This document shows positions 1 to 8,267 of a stretch of 64,000 nt of DNA, one piece after another. Position 1 is the first letter of the stretch; every line of letters begins with the position of its first letter. The notes under the pieces were generated by a model, which worked only from the letters and a program-made list of their open reading frames with translations, had not been told where the DNA came from and did not search any database. This DNA comes from Mangrovivirga halotolerans (lineage in GTDB: Bacteria; Bacteroidota; Bacteroidia; Cytophagales; Cyclobacteriaceae). Made by a program: the position numbers and the translations under genes. The DNA is taken from contig NZ_JAPFQN010000001.1 of assembly GCF_026241165.1 (NCBI RefSeq), positions 186,001 through 250,000 of the forward strand, read 5' to 3'.

Positions 1-285
1 AATAACACCCATGGGTTCACCTCTCCTTCAAGCTTAAAACGACGCTTCTGAACTCTAATTCTGAATTTTTTAAATCTAAGTCGCTTACTTAATTTCTTAC
101 CCAGATCATCAAAAGTCTTTGCCCCGCTTGTCATGCTCTTCCGGACACTCTTCAAGGCTACTTTCCCATTTTCAACAAGTGTCCTGCCACCTTACTTGGT
201 TGTATACCATAAATTACCTAAGGCCTCTTTTGCCTCGCCGATCGATTTTTTATCCTCTGAATTAGCAGCTTGGGCACCAATAAAA
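1..285 (-). pseudogene. Displaced C-terminal fragment of the polymorphic toxin gene (cassette 3, cut by window edge)
   Basis: Read on the minus strand, this stretch encodes a close relative of residues about 1095-1195 of the large toxin at 2501-6763. It contains the block AKTFDDLGKKLSK and ends in GEVNPW at bases 9-17. An in-frame TAA near base 197 replaces the Glu codon of the KEGG motif in the intact gene, and there is no start codon, so the fragment cannot be expressed as it stands. The last 18 residues before NPW are identical in protein to the intact gene, although many third codon positions differ. The toxin tip that should follow NPW lies beyond base 1. I infer an orphan C-terminal cassette left after tip replacement; the tip itself is not visible. 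Confidence 0.8.
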
Positions 286-335
286 GGTTAATTCCTCATA
301 GTAATTTTATTTATTCTGATAAATTTATCTAATCA

Positions 336-367
336 TAAAAAAAGCCTTCAATACTAACTGAAGGCTT
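336..367 (-). terminator. Rho-independent terminator after the immunity-like gene
   Basis: A 9-bp stem (AAGCCTTCA at 342-350 pairing with TGAAGGCTT at 359-367) is followed on the minus strand by a run of seven T. It lies about 140 bases past the stop of the gene at 506-1132 and closes cassette 2. Confidence 0.8.
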
Positions 368-505
368 CATTTCTTAATATAGAATAATTATAATGTCATC
401 GTAATATGTTTTACATTCTTGAGACGATTGATTCCAAATATGAAATATCGATTTTCTAATTAGAATTCAAATATTTTTTTTAATCTTACTAACTAAACTG
501 AAAAT

Positions 506-1132
506 CTATATCCAAGAAGCATTTCCTAATTTCAAGTTACCAATGTCAAACTTTTTAATACAACTTAGAAATTGTTCAGTAATTATGGGTTTATTATGCA
601 TTTCACAATAAAAAATATCCTCACCTTTCCAGGAATCATATTTAATTTTAAGACTTTCTTCACTTCCTTCACCTGTAACGCCTTTTATTAAAGCATCTAA
701 TCCATTATCCTTTAATTCCCATTTTTTTAGTCCACATTTATTGCACTCAATTTCATTATAAATTTTTGATACACAATATATATTCTTATTAAGAACATCT
801 AAATAATAAAAATCAGGCAACGTATTTTTCTGTACAGAAGAATCTATTTCAAAATACTCCCTTTTTGAAGCTTCTATTTTTAGAAATTCCACACTTTTTA
901 TCCCATCATTTATCATCTCATTTTTTAATCTTTCTGAGACAAAGAAACTCTTTGAACCTGCCAATACATCACTTCCTTCCCATGTATCGAATATATATTC
1001 AACTTTGATAAACTTTGGTATTAAAGGACGAATAATTCCACATTCACATTTATTTGTGGCCAATTCTTTGGTATCAGTCCCTAATTCTCCATCTACAGAT
1101 GCAGACTCTAAAATATATATTTTTGGTTTCAT
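506..1132 (-). CDS. Probable immunity protein, Imm43/DUF1629-like
   Basis: This 208-residue cytoplasmic protein has no signal peptide or membrane segment. It carries two related segments, DTWEGSDVL (about residues 49-57) and DSWKGEDIF (about 165-173). Both resemble the D-W-G-D-(I/L)-F motif of DUF1629/Imm11/Imm43-type immunity proteins. The second is followed by a motif of the 'vte+f' type (ITEQFLSCI), which is also typical of that group. A CxC and a CxxC pair (residues about 29-31 and 133-136) may bind metal. The ATG directly follows the TAA of the broken nuclease cassette with no gap, the usual toxin-immunity order, and a strong terminator follows. The family assignment rests on motif recall and is moderate; the immunity role is inferred from position. 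The gene is intact although its partner toxin is frameshifted, so it could act as an orphan immunity gene. Confidence 0.55.
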   Translation of the reverse strand: MKPKIYILESASVDGELGTDTKELATNKCECGIIRPLIPKFIKVEYIFDTWEGSDVLAGSKSFFVSERLKNEMINDGIKSVEFLKIEASKREYFEIDSSVQKNTLPDFYYLDVLNKNIYCVSKIYNEIECNKCGLKKWELKDNGLDALIKGVTGEGSEESLKIKYDSWKGEDIFYCEMHNKPIITEQFLSCIKKFDIGNLKLGNASWI

Positions 1133-1884
1133 TTATTTACTATTTTGAATTCCGTCAGTTAAACATTCTTTTAATATGTCATCCCAATTATTTTCATCAA
1201 GCCAATTTTGAGCAATATCCTTAATTTCATCTTTAGTAGGCGTTCTTCCAAGGGTAGTAGCCATTTCATCAATCTTATCAAACACTGCACTTATAAAATC
1301 ATCAGTTTTTTCTGCATATTTTGATATAGCCTTAATAGCTGCCTGATTATTTATAAGCCCCCTTCTCGACAATTCATCTAAACTATCATACATATTATTC
1401 CACGCTACCCTGATTTTTGATAAATGTAAAGCACTATTAATATCTCCTTTTGGAATAGCTTTTAATCGCACTGGGGCGTGAATATGCTGATCAGAAAATA
1501 ATTTAGAATATCTTGATTTTTTTTCTATCATATGATGAATAACACTTGAGCTAGATGATTTACCTGTAAAAATCTCAAATACTCTCTATAATTTGCACTG
1601 GCTGTAGGTAGGTCATCTGCAACAGAAAGTAAACGCAATTTTTCTCCATCTTTCACAAAATCATCTCCTTTTCTTATACCTTTTGGAATTTCTACATTTT
1701 TAACTTCAACAATCTCTCCAGATAACGGCCCCTCCATTATAACTGCCCATGGATTAATTTGTCCTTCAACTATCCATTTTCGCCCATCAATGCGCAATCT
1801 AAACTTTTTAAACCTTAGCTTCTTGCTAAGTTTCTTGCCCAGGTCGTCAAAGGTTTTCGCTCCTTTTGTCATGCCTTTGCGAAC
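1133..1884 (-). pseudogene. Orphan toxin cassette 2: toxin-gene junction fused to a frameshifted HH-motif nuclease tip
   Basis: From base 1884 downward the minus strand encodes VRKGM-KGAKTFDDLG and continues to GQINPW (ending at 1747), matching residues 1144-1189 of the large toxin. After NPW the sequence diverges into a new tip of roughly 200 codons. That tip is split between two frames: the first runs to a stop at 1528, and the second runs from about 1588 to a stop at 1133. Joined by a -1 shift near 1566-1588 they give a segment with VIHHMIEK, IHAPVRLKAIPKG and a histidine- and asparagine-containing tail. This pattern resembles the HH-type nuclease tips common at the ends of Rhs and other polymorphic toxins. 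No start codon or obvious promoter precedes the junction, and the cassette starts only 11 bases past the terminator of the main operon. I call it a silent, probably decayed cassette. A programmed shift at ATTTTTA (1567-1573) is possible but less likely. Confidence 0.7.
1747..1884 (-). repeat. Toxin junction repeat, copy 2
   Basis: These 46 codons align without gaps to 3197-3334 and to 9-146. The first 29 codons are almost unchanged. The next 14 or so differ (RIDGRKW in place of RVQKRRF) before the shared NPW. The drop in similarity just before NPW marks the upstream side of the tip exchange point. Confidence 0.85.
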
Positions 1885-1889
1885 TATAA

Positions 1890-1927
1890 ATAGAAAAATA
1901 GCACCATGCCATTGCACAGTGCTATTT
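1890..1927 (-). terminator. Terminator of the AAA-toxin-ankyrin operon
   Basis: The stem AAATAGCAC (1896-1904) pairs with GTGCTATTT (1919-1927), and on the minus strand it is followed by TTTCTA after the stem. It sits 96 bases past the stop of the ankyrin gene and directly before orphan cassette 2, so the cassette lies outside the transcribed operon. Confidence 0.65.
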
Positions 1928-2022
1928 AATTTTATTATCCTTGTAAAACATTATCGTTTATTTAGGACTAGTCATTTCAAAATATCGGATTTATAACTTA
2001 TTCTTAATTCCTTTTATTAAGT

Positions 2023-2487
2023 TTATTCAAATAAGTGTTTGATATCTTTATTCTTCGGCATGTTTAATAGATTAAATAAAGAAATTCCATGATTATTTTC
2101 AATTTTGGGATCAATACCTTTCTCTAATAATAGTTTAATTATCCGATCATCTCCTCGATAATGCATCACTGCATTTGCTAATAATGTGTTGCCATTGGGG
2201 TCCGTTTTTGCTATCTCAGCCCCTCCTTTCAGTAAAGCATTTAAAGCTTCATAATTATTTCTTAAAGTTGCTGATTGAGCAGGGGTATATCCTTGTTTAT
2301 TTAAAATATTCGGATTTGACCCTTTTTTAATTAACATTTCAATTAATTCCTTATTATTATTTTCTGCTGAAATGTGCAACGCTGTTTTACCAGTATCATT
2401 TGTTTTATTTAAATCAATTCCTTTTTCTAAACAACTCTTTACTATTTCAACATCGCCATCATAAACAGCTTTAAAAAACTTATCCAT
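2023..2487 (-). CDS. Ankyrin-repeat protein, probable immunity partner of the GH-E nuclease toxin
   Basis: This 154-residue protein is made almost wholly of ankyrin repeats. Typical signatures are GKTALHISAENNNKELIEMLI (about residues 33-53), QGYTPAQSATLRNNYEALNALL (about 66-87), a degenerate NGNTLLANAVMHYRGDDRIIKLLL and a C-terminal NHGISLFNLL. There is no signal peptide, so it should stay in the cytoplasm. The start codon is 13 bases from the stop of the 1420-residue toxin, on the same strand, and a terminator follows. Ankyrin proteins are a known immunity class next to nuclease-tipped polymorphic toxins. Binding to the GH-E tip is inferred from position, not seen in the sequence. Confidence 0.75.
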   Translation of the reverse strand: MDKFFKAVYDGDVEIVKSCLEKGIDLNKTNDTGKTALHISAENNNKELIEMLIKKGSNPNILNKQGYTPAQSATLRNNYEALNALLKGGAEIAKTDPNGNTLLANAVMHYRGDDRIIKLLLEKGIDPKIENNHGISLFNLLNMPKNKDIKHLFE

Positions 2488-2500
2488 ATCAATATTTTAT

Positions 2501-5500
2501 TTAATCTAACTTACGACTCCTATTTGAACTACGCTCTTCCAAACCATATAATACTGGATTATTTTCAAATTCGATTATCTCTTCTCTAGTTAAATTATTT
2601 GCCTTATGTTCTGAAAGTCTATCCTTCCAAGATTGCCCTTCCACATGACCAATATCAGCTCTTGGCTTCCCTACTAGATTAGCTGGCACTGGCTGACCTG
2701 CTTTTGGGTGAGGATGACCTAACGGTGTCTTTTTAGGATAATGAGTTCCATAGTTAGGTATTGGTTTAAATGTCTTTTGATCAAGGTAAATAGTATATCC
2801 ATTAGCATCCTTCATCCCGGAATCTGCATTTTTATATACTTCATCCCTAACTTCCTTTCTTAAAGAAACTCTTTCACTTTTTGCTCCCCCTCTTATCCTA
2901 TTTCCCCTAAGTTCATTGGTCATTCCGGAATTTGTTAACTCAGCAAATTCATCTATCGCTTTGGCTTCATCAGCATCCAAATCCTGAACATACTTACTAC
3001 CTGTAAATTGGCTATCATCTATTCCCTTTCCTTTTGAAACTTTTGTATCCTGCCATCCTATTAGCACACCATCTTTATCTTTATCCCAATTCGTTTTGCT
3101 ATTCTTATCTAATTTCACTTTACTACCAACACGTTTTCCCTTTACTCTTGAATCATTAGCATCAAAATGTTTAACCTCTCCACTCGCCAATAACACCCAT
3201 GGGTTGACTTCTCCCTCAAGTTTAAATCGACGCTTCTGAACCCTAATCCTGAATTTTTTAAACCTTAGCTTCTTGCTGAGTTTCTTGCCCAGGTCATCAA
3301 AGGTCTTCGCTCCTTTAGCCATGCCTTTCCGGACACCTTTCATGGCTACCTTACCGTTTTTAACAAGGGCTTGTCCACCTTCTTTTGCGGTTTTCCCAAG
3401 TTTACCAACGGCCTCTCCTGTCTCTTTAAAGGATTTCTTTACACTTGATTTAGCCGCTTTAGCACCAGACTTCACCGCTCCTTTCACTCCTTTTTTACCA
3501 ACGGTTTTGACGGCTGTCTTGGCTCCTTTTAACGCTGCCTTACCTCCAAAAATTAAAGCAAATACCAATTCGATCGTCAAGGCTGCAAGTCCACGAGCTA
3601 AGTGTGTCGCACCCTGAACCAGATTACCCGGCCAGGCTTGGCCTAAATACGATCCAAAATGCTTGGCCATCTGATAGATTCCTTCCACAGCAAAAAATGC
3701 CCCAACTATCTGAAGCAGTAATGGTATAGCTGCCATTACAGCACCACCAGTTAATATGTTTGCTAATATCAATCCACCTATTGCCCCGATCAGACTTAAA
3801 ATAATCTTTGTCTTATTATCGCTAAACCATTTAACCACGGCATCCTTCATGGTACCTGCCAAATATGCTGCGCGTTCCATTGGAGAATTAAAAGGCCCAA
3901 CTTTTGGCCCTGCTTGTTGTGCCTCGCTGGTAGTTGGCGTTTCTGCTTGAGGAGCTGTTGATGATGAGGAAGCTTCTGCCATTGTCTCAGAAGTATCAAC
4001 TGCATCTTTTTTAACAGCATCCATACCATGCTCCTTATCATCCGATTCACCAAATTCTACAGTTCCACCTTCAGGAATCATACCAATTTGTGCCAGCAAG
4101 GCATTATCTAACTCCAGATCTGTAATAACCTGATCAGCCACTACATCTGATTCTTCATATGATTGCTTTGAAAGTAATTCCTTATCTTCGCGAACCATAT
4201 TTGCTTGGGCAATAGTTTCATCAACAGCTACACCTTCAGCATTTTCCGCAAATTCTCGTTCATTTGGCAATCGTTGGGTAACATCTTGCCCTAGAAGTTC
4301 AACGGACATCTGTCCCATAAAATGATCGGGAGACATAATTGCTGCTTTACCCAAATTGGTGATCCCCTTGTATATCTTAATCAATCCGATAACTAATCCC
4401 TCTACTACACTTAGAACAGCATTTACAAGTACACGATAGGCTTCTATATAAAATTTAATTGCTGCCGCAAAGGCATCAAGCAACATGCTCACAGCCTTTT
4501 TAAGTAACTCTGCTGCTTTTTCAACGGCTTTAACCGCAAAGTCAACAGCTTTATCAATTAAATCATTAAACTTCTTAGCAATTGAGGGGAACGCAGCAAA
4601 TACAACTGAAACAATTCCTTTTAATATATCACCGAATGCCTTTATGAAACCTGTAATAGCTTTGGTTGCAGCATCTATTAATCCATTTACTGCTGCTTTT
4701 GCTGCTTCAACGATCGATTCGACGAGTTTGACTAATCCGTCGAATATACTATTGATTGCAGATTTTAGACTATCAAATACACTTGCTACTGCATCTGCTG
4801 CTTTATCCCACCAGCTTTTATCTTGTTCGACCTCTTGCTTTGTAGACTCTACTTTTTCATCTGCTTCAGCAATTGCAGTATCTGTTTTACTCTGTGTTTC
4901 ACTTAATTTTGCAGATACCTGTTTGTCAGTTTCAGTGAGTTTATCCTGTATTTTATCACTGGTTTGTTTATCTGCTTTTGCAGCATCTGCTTCATATTTC
5001 TTATATACAGCCTCATTTTCTTTCTCCCATTCTTTCTTTTTGGCATCTGCGTCTGATTGTGCCTTTGCTTTGGCTTCCTTTTGTTTTTGTTCGGTCTCTA
5101 ATGCTTTCTCATTTATTTTAGCATCCAGATCACTTCTTGCTGACTCTTTCTTAGATTCAAGATCCTTTTTACCGCTATCAAGTTTATTTTGTTCCTCTTG
5201 TAATTTTTGACCAACACTTTTTTCCGCTTCAGCTGCAAAACCCTGATCAATTTCAGGAATTGAGTCTTTAACTTTTTCCTGAATATTGGTATTTAATTCT
5301 TCGGACTCCTCCTGTAACTTTTCTTTTGCCTTTAAGATTTCATTATCGGGCTTCGGCTTAATCAGGTCAATTCCTCTGTTTGCCTCTAGAAATTGTTTAA
5401 AGCGCTCTTTCCTGTCCTTAATTTCTTTAGAGGAATCCTCTTTTAAATTATTAATGTTTTCAGGATCTGCTTTACCTTCAAGTGGTACATCAGGCTTAGG

Positions 5501-6763
5501 CCCAAGGTCAACCTCAAGATCCGGCAATGATTCCGGAAACTCACTAATATCTTGTGGGAGATGTTCTACTGCCTTTGATTGAGCTTTTTCTACTTTAGAT
5601 TCAACTTCCTTCTTAACTGGTTCTTTAGTGGTGACCTCTTTTACCTTTTCTTCAGCCTTTTCAACTGGTGAAATTTCTGGTAGTTTAGTATCCCCTTCTG
5701 GTAACCCTGTTGGTGTTTTTATTTCTGGAATTGACTTTACCGCTTTATCATGTTGTTCAGATAAATCTTCTGTTAAAGTATTTGCAATCACTTCTGGTTT
5801 TTTCACCAGCTGAAGTGGTGATCTTTTTACTCCCGATCCAACAGGAATACTAACGGGTGATTTGCCAATATTTTGGTTTTTATCTTTAGTAGATTTTAAG
5901 GCCTCTTTATTAGCTTGCTTGTTTTCCTTTTCTGCCTTTTTATTTTTGCCATTATCAGCACTTACAGTTTTCTCTGATGTTTCTTTATTATCTTCCTTCT
6001 TAGAATCTTTTTTATTATCCTCAGAATTATCTTTTAAAGGCTTTTCCCCTTCTTTTAGCGTATTCTCCTCTTTATTATCCTCAGCAATTTTATCAGGAGA
6101 AGCGTTTTTAAGAATATTTAATTGATTATCTAATCCTGAAAGATCAATCTCTGGTTGTTGCCATTCAATTTCAGGGAAGTTCTTATTTAATTCCTTTATA
6201 AAATCAGTAGTTCCAATCTCAATTTTCTGATTGGTTAATTGTTTTTCAAAGTCTTCAAATTGCTTTCTTATTTTACTCTTTTCCCTAAAACCTTTAACTG
6301 AGGCAATTTCTGCTCTTTTAAGTCCATTAAAGTACTTTTTGACCGGCTTTAGAAGTAAATCTTTCTTTTTCCTTATCTCGGTTATCTGCTGCATTTTTTG
6401 CAGCTTATCCGTTGATTGATTTAATGGATTTCTCTTCTTAAAATTTTCAACTGGCTTGTCTGTTGAAGGAAATGCAAATTTTGGTTTTCGTCTACCTGCC
6501 CTTTTCTTTATTTCTGAAACTTTTTTAGTAAGTGTCCCCTTTGAAACATCTTTAGCCGATGGTTCCAGAATTTCAATAATTTCTTTTGTTGTCAGGGAAG
6601 AAATATCTCTGGTTTCCATACCAGAAGTTTTCTCTATCAAATCAATAAGCGCTTCTTTTTCAGAAGAAGAAAGATTCTCTATTGAGACATTTCCCCGATA
6701 CTTATCCTTTAGATTATTAACAGCAGAAAGTGGCTCTACATATGCTATTTCCTTTTCAAACAT
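2501..6763 (-). CDS. Large polymorphic toxin with C-terminal GH-E (HNH/Endo VII) nuclease domain, candidate eCIS cargo
   Basis: The 1420-residue protein has no Sec signal peptide and no T9SS C-terminal domain. Residues 1-220 are a basic helical region. Residues 220-470 are Lys/Glu/Pro-rich low complexity, and about 470-645 are Ala/Lys/Glu/Gln coiled coil. Residues 650-800 are amphipathic Ala-rich helices, and about 980-1075 include hydrophobic segments (ILSLIGAIGGLILANIL and following) that could form a membrane-entry region. Residues 1144-1189 are the junction repeated elsewhere in the locus, ending in NPW. The last 225 residues form the tip: DIGHVEGQSW (about 1370) and NRSR near the end match the GH-E family of HNH/Endo VII toxins, which cut nucleic acids. 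The ATG is one base past the AAA+ ATPase stop, so the two are translationally coupled. Delivery by a contractile injection system is inferred from the AAA partner and the missing export signals. Confidence 0.75.
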   Translation of the reverse strand: MFEKEIAYVEPLSAVNNLKDKYRGNVSIENLSSSEKEALIDLIEKTSGMETRDISSLTTKEIIEILEPSAKDVSKGTLTKKVSEIKKRAGRRKPKFAFPSTDKPVENFKKRNPLNQSTDKLQKMQQITEIRKKKDLLLKPVKKYFNGLKRAEIASVKGFREKSKIRKQFEDFEKQLTNQKIEIGTTDFIKELNKNFPEIEWQQPEIDLSGLDNQLNILKNASPDKIAEDNKEENTLKEGEKPLKDNSEDNKKDSKKEDNKETSEKTVSADNGKNKKAEKENKQANKEALKSTKDKNQNIGKSPVSIPVGSGVKRSPLQLVKKPEVIANTLTEDLSEQHDKAVKSIPEIKTPTGLPEGDTKLPEISPVEKAEEKVKEVTTKEPVKKEVESKVEKAQSKAVEHLPQDISEFPESLPDLEVDLGPKPDVPLEGKADPENINNLKEDSSKEIKDRKERFKQFLEANRGIDLIKPKPDNEILKAKEKLQEESEELNTNIQEKVKDSIPEIDQGFAAEAEKSVGQKLQEEQNKLDSGKKDLESKKESARSDLDAKINEKALETEQKQKEAKAKAQSDADAKKKEWEKENEAVYKKYEADAAKADKQTSDKIQDKLTETDKQVSAKLSETQSKTDTAIAEADEKVESTKQEVEQDKSWWDKAADAVASVFDSLKSAINSIFDGLVKLVESIVEAAKAAVNGLIDAATKAITGFIKAFGDILKGIVSVVFAAFPSIAKKFNDLIDKAVDFAVKAVEKAAELLKKAVSMLLDAFAAAIKFYIEAYRVLVNAVLSVVEGLVIGLIKIYKGITNLGKAAIMSPDHFMGQMSVELLGQDVTQRLPNEREFAENAEGVAVDETIAQANMVREDKELLSKQSYEESDVVADQVITDLELDNALLAQIGMIPEGGTVEFGESDDKEHGMDAVKKDAVDTSETMAEASSSSTAPQAETPTTSEAQQAGPKVGPFNSPMERAAYLAGTMKDAVVKWFSDNKTKIILSLIGAIGGLILANILTGGAVMAAIPLLLQIVGAFFAVEGIYQMAKHFGSYLGQAWPGNLVQGATHLARGLAALTIELVFALIFGGKAALKGAKTAVKTVGKKGVKGAVKSGAKAAKSSVKKSFKETGEAVGKLGKTAKEGGQALVKNGKVAMKGVRKGMAKGAKTFDDLGKKLSKKLRFKKFRIRVQKRRFKLEGEVNPWVLLASGEVKHFDANDSRVKGKRVGSKVKLDKNSKTNWDKDKDGVLIGWQDTKVSKGKGIDDSQFTGSKYVQDLDADEAKAIDEFAELTNSGMTNELRGNRIRGGAKSERVSLRKEVRDEVYKNADSGMKDANGYTIYLDQKTFKPIPNYGTHYPKKTPLGHPHPKAGQPVPANLVGKPRADIGHVEGQSWKDRLSEHKANNLTREEIIEFENNPVLYGLEERSSNRSRKLD
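3197..3334 (-). repeat. Toxin junction repeat, copy 1 (in the intact gene)
   Basis: These 46 codons (toxin residues 1144-1189, from VRKGM to NPW) immediately precede the nuclease tip. The same 46 codons occur at 1747-1884 and 9-146, each followed by different or unknown sequence. All three copies are on the minus strand, so recombination between any two would swap the tip and delete what lies between. Confidence 0.88.
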
Positions 6764-6764
6764 A

Positions 6765-8153
6765 TTAATTTCTTTCCTTTGCTTGTTCTGCCTTAACGTA
6801 CTTGGATAAAATATTTAAAGAAAGAATATCAGAACCATTGCTTTTAGCTTCCAGACAGGCCAGCTTAATAATATTACTAATATTAGCCCCAGTGAGTTGA
6901 TAAGTTTCCGCAAGATATTCAGGGCCGTGATTCTCCTCAAATTGAAACCCGGAAGGGATACTTTGATTCCATAAATATTGTCTTTCTTCTTTTCCCGGAG
7001 GAGATATAAAAATGGAAGTAAGAATTCGTCTTCTAAAGGCAATATCAAGATTCTGATTAAAGTTGCTGGCTAATAAAACCAGACCTGGAAATTTCTCAAT
7101 ACGCTGTAAAAGATAAGCTACCTCCTGGTTAGCATACCGATCTTTAGCATCTTTCACTTCAGTTCTTTTACCAAAAAGGGCATCTGCCTCATCAAAAAAC
7201 AATATGCATTCTTTAGATTCCAGTCGGTCAAAAATCTTTTCCAGATTTTTCTCTGTCTCACCTATATATTTTGAAACTACTCTCGACAAGTCTACTGCAT
7301 ATACTGGTGTATCCAGTTCCTTACCCAGAACAGAAGCTGTGAGTGTTTTACCTGTACCCGGAGGTCCATATAACATTGCTACATAGCCTCTCTTAACCTT
7401 TTTAGCAAAGTCTGCATCCTCATACAATTCATTGCTGTACTTAACATAATTAATTAAGGAATTAAGCTGTTCTTTGGTGTTCTCTTTTAATACCAGATCG
7501 GAAAAACTTTTATTGGTTGTCAACAATGTTGCCGGGAAGTCAGCGGAAACCTGGATAACAGGCTTTTTCCCGGTCATCAGAGAACAATAATGTTCATCGC
7601 TAACCCTGAGTATTCCATTCTCAAAAGTCTCTGTCTCTGCTCTGTTTACATGCAGTACCTGTTCTTTTATCAGTCTGCTATCTATTAACTGATTTAAATA
7701 CAAGGCTCTTTTTACGCTATCAAATCCAGCGAGTAAAAATAAAATAGTTCTTATCGTTGGGGAAATAGTTGTTTGATCCTTTTCCTTCCCTCCCCCGGCC
7801 CAGTAATTCAATTTTTCATTAGACCATAACGGTAATAATGAAAAAGGCTGGAACTGTGAGGTAAAAACTACGGAGACCATGAATAACTCGGCAATTGAAG
7901 TATCAAATTCTTCGACCAGTTGTGACCAAGAAGAATTTTCAGGCACCTGTGGTATATCGCTTAAATCTTTAAATTCTTTAGGTGAAGAATTATTTTTAAT
8001 CTCATCCAGTCGAGAATACATTACTTTTTTAACCCAGGATTCTACTTTGCTAAAAGCAGAAATATTCGTGGCCAAAGATTCGAATTCTATTGAATTGCCG
8101 GTAATTTTACTAACAGATTTTTTTTCACTGGTTTTCTTAAGGGTATCCAGCAT
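6765..8153 (-). CDS. AAA+ ATPase of the contractile-injection-system (Afp15/Pvc15-like) type
   Basis: The protein has 462 residues. A poorly conserved N-terminal half (1-220) precedes a single AAA+ module with Walker A GPPGTGKT (about residues 262-269), pore-loop-like KYIGETEKNL, Walker B ILFFDEADALFG (about 315-326), sensor-1 ASNFNQNLD and an arginine-finger stretch AFRRR. The single AAA module behind a divergent N-terminal domain is the layout of the ATPases found in eCIS clusters (Afp15, Pvc15), which are thought to help load or assemble the particle. Here it lies one base upstream of a large toxin gene, with no sheath, tube or baseplate genes in the window. It may prepare the toxin for a particle encoded elsewhere. 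The AAA+ assignment is certain; the eCIS link is an inference from family and context. Confidence 0.8.
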   Translation of the reverse strand: MLDTLKKTSEKKSVSKITGNSIEFESLATNISAFSKVESWVKKVMYSRLDEIKNNSSPKEFKDLSDIPQVPENSSWSQLVEEFDTSIAELFMVSVVFTSQFQPFSLLPLWSNEKLNYWAGGGKEKDQTTISPTIRTILFLLAGFDSVKRALYLNQLIDSRLIKEQVLHVNRAETETFENGILRVSDEHYCSLMTGKKPVIQVSADFPATLLTTNKSFSDLVLKENTKEQLNSLINYVKYSNELYEDADFAKKVKRGYVAMLYGPPGTGKTLTASVLGKELDTPVYAVDLSRVVSKYIGETEKNLEKIFDRLESKECILFFDEADALFGKRTEVKDAKDRYANQEVAYLLQRIEKFPGLVLLASNFNQNLDIAFRRRILTSIFISPPGKEERQYLWNQSIPSGFQFEENHGPEYLAETYQLTGANISNIIKLACLEAKSNGSDILSLNILSKYVKAEQAKERN

Positions 8154-8221
8154 ATAAAAATATTATTATGGTTGAAAAAATGAATTCGATCAAAGGTTGA
8201 AAGATTTTCTCGAATTGATCC

Positions 8222-8253
8222 CAATAATACAATATACTGCGTTTTCAACCAAA
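8222..8253 (-). promoter_or_regulatory. Candidate Bacteroidetes-type promoter of the AAA-toxin operon
   Basis: On the minus strand TTTG (8250-8253) and TATTATTG (8222-8229) are separated by 20 bases, close to the TTTG-N19-21-TAnnTTTG consensus with one mismatch. It lies about 70 bases before the ATPase start and after the terminator of the adhesin gene. Confidence 0.45.
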
Positions 8254-8267
8254 CTCTAATAATAAAA

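Noticed and set aside
1885-1917. Start codon at 1917 giving a 129-residue protein from cassette 2
   Set aside because: The first residues come from the terminator hairpin region, not from toxin homology, and the frame breaks before the HH motif.
4485-5210. 241-codon open frame on the plus strand
   Set aside because: It is the reverse of the Ala/Lys/Glu coiled-coil part of the toxin; the biased codons keep the antisense frame open. Ser/Ala/Leu/Phe-rich composition, no recognisable domain.
5286-6809. Several other plus-strand open frames across the toxin N-terminal half
   Set aside because: Shadows of the low-complexity coding sequence on the minus strand.
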